DNA of 5,294 bases from CAZESH01 sp964514665 (GTDB lineage: Bacteria > Bacillota > Bacilli > Paenibacillales > KCTC-25726), in NCBI GenBank assembly GCA_964514665.1, contig CAZESH010000300.1:1-5294 (forward strand), in the 5' to 3' direction. The notes beneath the pieces were generated by a model. It made no database searches, had not been told where the DNA came from, and worked only from the letters and a program-made list of their open reading frames with translations. Both the position numbers and the translations under genes were made by a program. Below, one piece after another: positions 1 through 4,420 of the stretch (positions are counted from its first letter, which is position 1; each line of letters begins with the position of its first letter).

Positions 1-57
1 GATCAGGGATACGACAGTCGCTACCAGCCCGAGACCGCCAATCTGTATGATTTCCAA
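1..57 (-). CDS. spoIIIAD: SpoIIIAD, stage III sporulation membrane protein (5' fragment)
   Basis: Only the first 19 codons are inside the window; the rest lies beyond the left edge. The reading starts at a TTG (55-57) and gives MEIIQIGGLGLVATVVSLI, a hydrophobic first membrane helix like that of SpoIIIAD. An AGGTGA Shine-Dalgarno at 64-69 sits 6 bases before the TTG and overlaps the TAG stop of spoIIIAC, which fixes the start and implies translational coupling. In B. subtilis SpoIIIAD is a small polytopic mother-cell membrane protein that works with SpoIIIAC in the SpoIIIA-SpoIIQ channel. Identity rests mainly on position as the next gene after spoIIIAC and on this short N-terminus. The TTG start is unusual but no ATG or GTG alternative fits the ribosome site. 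Confidence 0.8.
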   Translation of the reverse strand, partial: MEIIQIGGLGLVATVVSLI

Positions 58-67
58 ATCGCTTCAC

Positions 68-271
68 CTACTGGAACAGAAAAATCGTTTTGATTTCCCT
101 GAACAGCTCGTCAAGCAAACGAATCACCATAAACAAAACGACCACAAAGCCGATCAGCGTCACCCAATGCGCCATATCCTCCTTGCCCATCTGCTTCAGG
201 ACGGTATGAATCATCGCGACGATGATGCCTATCCCGGCAATCTGGAATATTGCGTTCACTTCGATATTCAT
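68..271 (-). CDS. spoIIIAC: SpoIIIAC, stage III sporulation membrane protein
   Basis: A 67-residue protein, the family's usual size (about 68 in B. subtilis). It has two membrane segments, roughly residues 7-25 and 37-54, joined by a short charged loop (KQMGKED, 26-32), and it ends in the family-typical FLFQ. The motif IFQIAGIGIIVA near the start is characteristic. I chose the ATG at 269-271 because a GGTGGT ribosome site (278-283) lies 6 bases upstream; the frame stays open 29 codons further, but that extension would overlap spoIIIAB and adds non-conserved, non-hydrophobic sequence. The family acts in the mother-cell membrane as part of the SpoIIIA-SpoIIQ secretion-like channel needed for late forespore gene expression. 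It lies 32 bases after spoIIIAB and abuts spoIIIAD. Confidence 0.95.
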   Translation of the reverse strand: MNIEVNAIFQIAGIGIIVAMIHTVLKQMGKEDMAHWVTLIGFVVVLFMVIRLLDELFREIKTIFLFQ

Positions 272-303
272 GATTGCACCACCCATTTTCATTCTCTGAC
301 TGA

Positions 304-822
304 TCAATACATCATGATCACAACCAAAGCCCCCATAAGAACTCCCAGGCTCTTCCACATTTTTCCGTATCGCCTTTGCTCCTCGACAGCCGCCGATTCT
401 TCCGCCTGCAGCTCGCTTGCGGCAAGTTGAAGATGTTTGATCTGGTCTTCACGGTCAGAGATACCAAGTGTCCAGCCCAGCTGCAAAATCACATCCTTTT
501 CATTCGCCTTGAGTGCGGTCCGCGGCAGAAATTGTTCGACGCAGTCCACCCAGGCTTCACGGACGCTTCCTCCGTCGGAAACAAGCAGCTTCTGCGCGGC
601 CGCCTCAAAAAATGCGGCGACCGGTTCTCCGCTGCGGGCCGAAAGCTTTTGCAGCGCCTGCGGCAGCGGAGTGAAACCGTACAGAATTTCCGTCTCGAGC
701 TGTTTGAAGGCATGGATAAATCTGCGAATTTGAGCGGGCCGTTCATTCAACTGCCTGGATTGATAAAACCCGGCCAATGTACCGGCCAACAGTACCAAAA
801 AGGCTCCCAATAGCTTCACCAT
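304..822 (-). CDS. spoIIIAB: SpoIIIAB, stage III sporulation protein
   Basis: A 172-residue protein, matching the family length of about 171. It has an N-terminal membrane helix (residues 3-20), a helical soluble middle domain, and a C-terminal membrane helix (about 158-171). Recognisable motifs are LNERPAQIRRF (25-35), LETEILYGFTPLPQAL (42-57), LGISDREDQIKHL (119-131) and the terminal KMWKSLGVLMGALVVI. SpoIIIAB is a mother-cell membrane part of the SpoIIIA-SpoIIQ channel, and its soluble domain is related to the GspF-type platform proteins of type II secretion and type IV pilus machines, so it is thought to partner the SpoIIIAA ATPase. The ATG at 820-822 has only a weak ribosome site (GTGAG, 6 bases away), and a small hairpin sits in the 41-base gap after spoIIIAA. 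Confidence 0.95.
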   Translation of the reverse strand: MVKLLGAFLVLLAGTLAGFYQSRQLNERPAQIRRFIHAFKQLETEILYGFTPLPQALQKLSARSGEPVAAFFEAAAQKLLVSDGGSVREAWVDCVEQFLPRTALKANEKDVILQLGWTLGISDREDQIKHLQLAASELQAEESAAVEEQRRYGKMWKSLGVLMGALVVIMMY

Positions 823-839
823 GCAGCGCTCACACTTTC

Positions 840-857
840 TTCGTTTCTATAAACGAA
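840..857 (-). repeat. 7-bp hairpin in the spoIIIAA-spoIIIAB gap
   Basis: TTCGTTT (840-846) pairs exactly with AAACGAA (851-857) around a 4-base loop in the 41-base gap between spoIIIAA and spoIIIAB. In the operon mRNA the stem lies just upstream of the weak spoIIIAB ribosome site. It is AT-rich and has no following T-run, so it is not a convincing terminator. Confidence 0.6.
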
Positions 858-863
858 ATTTTC

Positions 864-1826
864 TTACGAATACATGATTTTTCCTGATGAATCGTATACG
901 GCGGGAATGCGCAAGCCTTGATCCGTTCTTTTCAATACAACAATTCGCTGAAAGACGTTTTGGGCGAAAATTGCCTGGAATATCGGACGCTGACGTACAT
1001 CGTCCAGATCGTTCCCATGCGCTGTTGCCAGCACTTGAACGCCGGAGCGAACCGCTTCCTGCAGGGCCGCTATATCCTCTGCGCCCCCCAATTCATCGAC
1101 GACCAGCACTTCGGGAGACATCGAGCGGATCATCATCATCATTCCTTCCGCCTTCGGCGCGCGGTCCAGTACATCCGTTCGCGGGCCGACCTGAAAGCTT
1201 GGCACGCCATCCACACAACCGGCCAGTTCGGAGCGTTCGTCGACAATTGCCACTTTCTTGGCCTGCCAATTAACGGCTGCAGGCCATTCACCCGAGCTGA
1301 TCATTCTGACCAGATCCCTGATAATTGTGGTTTTTCCGTGCTGCGGAGGAGAAATGATCAGGCTGTGATAAAGCGTTTTTCTGCGGATATCAAGCAAACG
1401 GGGCAATACCTGCGCACCGGCGCCGATTATTTCTCTGGCCAAGCGGATGTTAAAGCCGGATATATCTCGAATTTGCTTCACTTGACCGTTTTCAAGCAGC
1501 GCCCTTCCCGTCAAACCGATGCGGTGTCCCCCCTGAACGGTGATGTAGCCCCTGCGAAGCTCCTCTTCGATTGTATAAACCGAATGATTCGACAACAAAT
1601 CAAGAAGCTTGGCGCAATCCTCTCTTCCCGGGTGATAAGCGTCCTGCGGACGAACAGTTATCTGCCCCTTCTCCGTTACGTATGCGAAGCTGCCGTCAAA
1701 GCCGATTTCCAGCGGACGTCCTTCCCGGATGCGAATTTCCTCAAGCTTGGAAGAAATCGCATCCGGCCAGCATTCTGCAATACGGCGCAGTGTACCCGGA
1801 AGGAACACGCGTATCGTTTCCAGCAT
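864..1826 (-). CDS. spoIIIAA: SpoIIIAA, stage III sporulation ATPase
   Basis: A 320-residue protein of the PilT/VirB11-like secretion ATPase group, likely powering the mother-cell SpoIIIA-SpoIIQ channel from the cytoplasm. The N-terminal domain (about 1-150) carries EEIRIREGRPLEI (29-41), YTIEEELRRGYIT (84-96) and GGHRIGLTGRAL (99-110). The P-loop is SPPQHGKTT (159-167), with K165 and T166 as nucleotide contacts; the usual first glycine is serine here. Walker B is LVVDELGG (241-248, with D244 and E245), and the ATAHG histidine motif is at 267-271. VAIVDERSEL (192-201) and VGPRTDVLD (213-221) are typical of the family. I start at the ATG (1824-1826) because GGAGGG (1833-1838) lies 6 bases before it. 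A TTG five codons earlier overlaps that ribosome site and is rejected. First gene of the spoIIIA operon. Confidence 0.96.
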   Translation of the reverse strand: MLETIRVFLPGTLRRIAECWPDAISSKLEEIRIREGRPLEIGFDGSFAYVTEKGQITVRPQDAYHPGREDCAKLLDLLSNHSVYTIEEELRRGYITVQGGHRIGLTGRALLENGQVKQIRDISGFNIRLAREIIGAGAQVLPRLLDIRRKTLYHSLIISPPQHGKTTIIRDLVRMISSGEWPAAVNWQAKKVAIVDERSELAGCVDGVPSFQVGPRTDVLDRAPKAEGMMMMIRSMSPEVLVVDELGGAEDIAALQEAVRSGVQVLATAHGNDLDDVRQRPIFQAIFAQNVFQRIVVLKRTDQGLRIPAVYDSSGKIMYS

Positions 1827-1832
1827 GAGACT

Positions 1833-1838
1833 ACCCTC
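1833..1838 (-). promoter_or_regulatory. spoIIIAA ribosome binding site
   Basis: GGAGGG on the minus strand, 6 bases before the ATG at 1826. It decides the start: an in-frame TTG at 1839-1841 borders and overlaps the extended TTGGAGGG motif, so it cannot be the initiation codon served by this site. Confidence 0.85.
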
Positions 1839-1864
1839 CAAGTTGTCCTGGCTTGCTTACAACA

Positions 1865-1893
1865 TATGTATGCTTGGACCCTTGTTTTATGAC
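1865..1893 (-). promoter_or_regulatory. Putative sigma-E promoter of the spoIIIA operon
   Basis: On the minus strand, in the 74-base gap between yqhV and spoIIIAA, GTCATAAA (1886-1893) resembles the sigma-E -35 element (KMATATT type) and CATACATA (1865-1872) matches CATACAnT except at the last base. They are 13 bases apart, slightly tighter than the usual 14-15. Transcription would begin about 30 bases before the spoIIIAA ATG. In B. subtilis the spoIIIA operon is known to be transcribed by sigma-E in the mother cell, so both position and biology agree. The match was read by eye. Confidence 0.6.
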
Positions 1894-1900
1894 TTCCCGC

Positions 1901-2167
1901 TCAGTTTTTAAGAAGTCCGATGAAAATTAATCCGATGCCGGCAATAATCCATAAAAGCTTGCCAAAGCTTACCTTGTCGGCAATGCCGATCAAACCGATC
2001 GCCGTCGTTGTGATCAGGATGAACGGACCGACGAGAGCCAATCCGGAATTCACCAGCAGCGCCTTGTCCACCTGATTCAATCTAAGCATGATGACGGCGG
2101 CCAACACTTCGATGCTTCCCGAAAGCATGCGAAGCATGGCCATACTGAAAACAAATTTGTTCAACAC
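1901..2167 (-). CDS. yqhV: YqhV family (DUF2619) membrane protein
   Basis: An 88-residue hydrophobic protein with about three membrane segments (residues 8-30, 37-62, 69-86) and the motifs LRMLSGSIEVLAA (12-24), VNSGLALVGP (39-48) and LITTTAIGLIGIADK (51-65), which I recognise as YqhV. Its molecular function is not known. B. subtilis yqhV also lies immediately upstream of spoIIIAA on the same strand, so the pairing is conserved. The start is taken as GTG (2165-2167), with a GGGGG ribosome site (2177-2181) 9 bases upstream; the next codon, TTG, is a possible alternative. The stop lies 8 bases before the putative spoIIIA -35 element, so read-through into spoIIIAA is possible, as no terminator is visible between them. 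Confidence 0.9.
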   Translation of the reverse strand: MLNKFVFSMAMLRMLSGSIEVLAAVIMLRLNQVDKALLVNSGLALVGPFILITTTAIGLIGIADKVSFGKLLWIIAGIGLIFIGLLKN

Positions 2168-2275
2168 GATTTACAACCCCCAATCCAAATGATGGCATTG
2201 TTCAAGCACATCCTGATTCATTTTATGTCGGCATGTCTTCTTTTAGGCCAACTGGGCACACCACCTTAAGGCCCC

Positions 2276-2304
2276 GCATATATTGCATACATAAAACATA
2301 CATT
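2276..2304 (+). promoter_or_regulatory. Putative sigma-E promoter of the sulfolactate operon
   Basis: GCATATA (2276-2282) matches the sigma-E -35 consensus KMATATT at 6 of 7 bases, and CATACATT (2297-2304) matches the -10 consensus CATACAnT exactly. The spacer is 14 bases, within the normal range. A start site near 2310-2312 would leave a leader of about 20 bases containing the ribosome site. A second CATACAT (2286-2292) lies 11 bases before the -10, but the downstream copy has the correct spacing. This implies mother-cell expression during sporulation. Confidence 0.72.
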
Positions 2305-2315
2305 TTACTTACAGT

Positions 2316-2321
2316 GAGGAG
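2316..2321 (+). promoter_or_regulatory. comA ribosome binding site
   Basis: GAGGAG lies 8 bases before the ATG at 2330, a strong Shine-Dalgarno at normal distance that confirms the comA start. Confidence 0.85.
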
Positions 2322-2329
2322 ATTAAAGA

Positions 2330-3151
2330 ATGAACGTTTCTACGCAAATGAAATGGAATACGGCACTGGCCGATCCTTCCGGAAGCAGGGCTTCCAAGCC
2401 TCGAACCGACGGAAAAACCATGGTTATCGACAAAGGATTGGGACTGCATGCTTTTGAGGATTTGCTGCAAACCTCCGCCGATTATGTAGATTTGGTAAAA
2501 ATCGGCTTCGGAACTTCTCCTCTTTACCCGCGCACGCTGCTTGAAAACAAAATTCGCCTGGCTAAGGAATACAACGTATGCATCCTCCCGGGAGGAACTT
2601 TTCTGGAAACCGCCATTTATCATGACGCGGTTGATTCTTACTTCGAGAATGCCGCCATGCTGGGTTTTACCGGAATTGAAGTGTCCGATGGAACCATTGA
2701 AATGACCCGACAGCTAAGAAATGAATTGATCACGCGCGGGATAAAGGAAGGTTACCGTGTGTTTTCCGAGTATGGAAAAAAAAGCTGGGGCTCCGCGATC
2801 GAGATTGAACAGCTTGCAGATACGGTGCATATAGATACGGAATACGGCGCCGAGCTCGTGATTATTGAAGGCAGGGAATCCGGCAAAGGCGTAGGAATCT
2901 ACGATGAAAACGGAAACTGCAGCGACGAGCAGATTCTCATTCTCTTGGAGGCCATTCTGAATCCGAAAGCTTTAATGTGGGAGGCGCCTTTGAAATCGCA
3001 GCAGGTTCATTTAATGAAGCTGCTTGGAAGCGACGTAAATCTTGGCAATATTTCGTCTCTTGATATTCTGGCTGTTGAATCCTTGCGCAGGGGCTTGCGC
3101 TCCGATACATTTTGCTTCCGGCAGAAGGAAAAAGAAGATATCGGCAGTTAG
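2330..3151 (+). CDS. comA: Phosphosulfolactate synthase (ComA family)
   Basis: A 273-residue protein of the ComA/phosphosulfolactate synthase family (EC 4.4.1.19), a TIM-barrel enzyme that adds sulfite to phosphoenolpyruvate to form (R)-phospho-3-sulfolactate. Family motifs run in order: KPRTDGKTMVIDKGLG (23-38), VDLVKIGFGTS (53-63), LPGGTFLETA (86-95), GFTGIEVSDGTIEM (112-125), FSEYGKK (145-151), IIEGRESGKGVGIYD (178-192), MWEAPLKSQQ (216-225) and GSDVNLGNIS (233-242). Length and motifs indicate an intact gene. It is first in a plus-strand operon with the phosphatase that uses its product, 10 bases downstream. The B. subtilis homologue is YitD, and sulfolactate is known from Bacillus spores; that role is inferred here from the sigma-E-like promoter and the spoIIIA neighbourhood. 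The symbol refers to coenzyme M synthesis, not the competence regulator ComA. Confidence 0.95.
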   Translation: MNVSTQMKWNTALADPSGSRASKPRTDGKTMVIDKGLGLHAFEDLLQTSADYVDLVKIGFGTSPLYPRTLLENKIRLAKEYNVCILPGGTFLETAIYHDAVDSYFENAAMLGFTGIEVSDGTIEMTRQLRNELITRGIKEGYRVFSEYGKKSWGSAIEIEQLADTVHIDTEYGAELVIIEGRESGKGVGIYDENGNCSDEQILILLEAILNPKALMWEAPLKSQQVHLMKLLGSDVNLGNISSLDILAVESLRRGLRSDTFCFRQKEKEDIGS

Positions 3152-3161
3152 GAGGGTAACC

Positions 3162-3905
3162 ATGCAGGTTGATGTCATCGCTAGTGTGAATGAAGCTAGA
3201 TCAGATGACTTCATTAACAAAACGGTTGTAGTCATCGATGTTTTGAGAGCCACAAGCACAATCGTCACCGCGCTCGAGTTTGGCTGCGCGGGAGTCATTC
3301 CCGTGGAAACCGTCAGTCAGGCGTTGAAGCTTCAGGAGTCCGGCATGCTGCTTGGCGGCGAACGCTTCTGCAAAAAAATTCTCGGCTTTGATCTGGGCAA
3401 TTCTCCCGTTGAATACATGCACCGTGATTTGACGGAGAAGCGGATCATCATCACTACAACGAATGGAACCAGAGCTCTGCAAAAGACGCACAAGGCTGCC
3501 AATATTTTGGCGGGCTCTGTTTTGAATGCCCGTTCCTGTGCGGAGGCGGCCATTCAACTAAAGCGCGACATTGTGCTCGTCTGCGCAGGAACCCAGGACG
3601 ATTTTTCCCTTGAGGACGGATTATGCGCGGGATTGATCGCCGATGAGCTGTGCGAGCTGAGCGGCGAGGCGATTGCTTTGAATGATTTGGGGACGGCTAT
3701 GCAAGCCGCTTACCGACACGTCAAGGATTGTCTCGAGACAGTCATTCTTGAATCGGCAAACGGAAAAAAATTATCCAAAATGGGATTGAAGGAGGATGTA
3801 ATCTACTGCTGCAGGAAGAACCGGTATCAGACTGTGCCTTTCATGCACGAGCAGATGATGTTGCCCTTTGAAGGTTCTAAAACAGGGAGCCGCTCATACA
3901 AATAA
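3162..3905 (+). CDS. comB: 2-phosphosulfolactate phosphatase (ComB family)
   Basis: A 247-residue protein of the ComB family (EC 3.1.3.71), a magnesium-dependent phosphatase that removes phosphate from 2-phosphosulfolactate to give sulfolactate. Motifs are VVVIDVLRATSTIVTAL (22-38), MLLGGER (62-68), GFDLGNSPVEY (75-85), TTTNGTRAL (98-106), and VCAGTQDDFSLEDGLCAGLI (140-159), where the acidic residues are likely metal ligands or catalytic. The start is the ATG at 3162: GGAGGG (3151-3156) lies 5 bases before it and touches the comA stop codon, so the two are probably translationally coupled. The open frame extends 40 codons further upstream, but that stretch lies inside comA and is not family sequence. 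The B. subtilis homologue is YitC. With comA it makes a complete two-step route from phosphoenolpyruvate and sulfite. Confidence 0.95.
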   Translation: MQVDVIASVNEARSDDFINKTVVVIDVLRATSTIVTALEFGCAGVIPVETVSQALKLQESGMLLGGERFCKKILGFDLGNSPVEYMHRDLTEKRIIITTTNGTRALQKTHKAANILAGSVLNARSCAEAAIQLKRDIVLVCAGTQDDFSLEDGLCAGLIADELCELSGEAIALNDLGTAMQAAYRHVKDCLETVILESANGKKLSKMGLKEDVIYCCRKNRYQTVPFMHEQMMLPFEGSKTGSRSYK

Positions 3906-3936
3906 ATCAACAAAGCATAAGGACAAGGGGCTAATC

Positions 3937-4401
3937 ATGAACGGAGAAATCGTGCTTGTCTTCCTGATACTTATCGGACTCGTGGGACGTTCGCATATTA
4001 TTACCGTTGCCGCCTGCATCCTGCTGGCGATCAAACTGATTGAACTGGACCGGTTTTTGCCGTCGATCGAAAGACGCGGGCTTGAGCTTGGTCTGCTTTT
4101 TTTGACCATGGGCGTGCTTGTTCCATTCGCGTCGGATAAAATCACGATCAGGGACATCGTCTCCGTCGTCACCTCCTGGCCCGGAATCATCGCCCTTACC
4201 GGCGGGGCCATAGCCACTTATATGAACAGCAAAGGACTGGACATGTTAAAAGCAGACCCACAAATCATTGTGGGTCTGGTGATTGGCTCGATCTTCGGAA
4301 TTGTGTTCTTAAGGGGCATTCCTGTCGGTCCATTAATGGCAGCGGGTATCACCGCTTTATTGTTAAAGGTGGCGCAGTTGATTTTCGGCAAATTTTCCTG
4401 A
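3937..4401 (+). CDS. ytwI: DUF441/UPF0756 family membrane protein (YtwI-like)
   Basis: A 154-residue, very hydrophobic protein, the same length as B. subtilis YtwI as I recall it. About five membrane segments are visible (roughly residues 4-16, 19-36, 49-66, 81-96 and 109-149, the last probably two helices around RGIPVGPL). Recognisable stretches are IELDRFLPSIERRGLELGLLFLT (35-57), LVPFASDKIT (61-70), and DPQIIVGLVIGSIFGIVFLRG (107-127). No function is established for the family. The ATG at 3937 has AAGGGG (3925-3930) 6 bases upstream. It follows comB by 31 bases with no visible terminator or promoter, so co-transcription with comA-comB is likely. In B. subtilis ytwI lies elsewhere, near central-carbon genes, so this neighbourhood differs. 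An 11-base-pair perfect inverted repeat lies in the coding sequence. Confidence 0.9.
   Translation: MNGEIVLVFLILIGLVGRSHIITVAACILLAIKLIELDRFLPSIERRGLELGLLFLTMGVLVPFASDKITIRDIVSVVTSWPGIIALTGGAIATYMNSKGLDMLKADPQIIVGLVIGSIFGIVFLRGIPVGPLMAAGITALLLKVAQLIFGKFS
4253..4278 (+). repeat. 11-bp perfect inverted repeat inside ytwI
   Basis: CAGACCCACAA (4253-4263) and TTGTGGGTCTG (4268-4278) are exact reverse complements around a 4-base loop, ATCA. In RNA this would be a strong stem-loop. There is no T-run on the plus-strand side, so it is not a standard intrinsic terminator. The encoded residues (ADPQIIVGL) are ordinary for the family, so protein coding could account for it by chance. Confidence 0.8.
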
Positions 4402-4420
4402 GATGAAGAATTATGATGCC
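4402..4420. other. Convergent gap between ytwI and aspartokinase
   Basis: Only 19 bases separate the two stop codons and they contain no hairpin or T-run. A 5-bp GC stem, TCCGC/GCGGA (4426-4439), lies just inside the aspartokinase 3' end, but it is too short and lacks a T-run. No intrinsic terminator can be called for either gene. Confidence 0.6.

Larger units (their letters stand above)
2168..2329. other. Divergent intergenic region between yqhV and comA
   Basis: This 162-base gap serves two operons pointing away from each other. The right half holds the sigma-E-like promoter and ribosome site for the plus-strand operon. Toward yqhV I find only the ribosome site plus a weak candidate, CATAAAAT, on the minus strand around 2219-2226, which resembles a sigma-E -10 element at 7 of 8 positions but has no convincing -35 partner. 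An 8-base palindrome, CCTTAAGG, is at 2264-2271. I see no terminator hairpin, riboswitch or small reading frame. Confidence 0.6.

Noticed and set aside
272..358. A 29-codon N-terminal extension of spoIIIAC
   Set aside because: It overlaps spoIIIAB, would exceed the family length, and the ATG at 271 has its own ribosome site.
376..813. A 145-codon plus-strand frame opposite spoIIIAB
   Set aside because: It is antisense to a conserved gene, with no motif or ribosome site to support it.
1129..1140. Run of CAT triplets in spoIIIAA as a microsatellite
   Set aside because: It is a short run encoding consecutive methionines (about residues 229-232) within the normal protein, too short to call a repeat feature.
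918..1892. A 324-codon open frame on the plus strand opposite spoIIIAA
   Set aside because: It lies almost wholly antisense to a clearly conserved gene, has no recognisable family motif and no good ribosome site. It looks like a coding shadow.
2264..2271. CCTTAAGG palindrome as an operator
   Set aside because: An 8-base palindrome is expected by chance at this scale and it lies apart from the promoter boxes.
3042..3161. A 40-codon N-terminal extension of comB
   Set aside because: It lies inside comA in another frame, while the ATG at 3162 has an ideal ribosome site and starts where ComB similarity begins.
2330..3905. Coenzyme M biosynthesis pathway
   Set aside because: Only the first two steps are present. 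No sulfolactate dehydrogenase or later gene is visible, and the host looks like a spore former, so sulfolactate itself is the more likely product.
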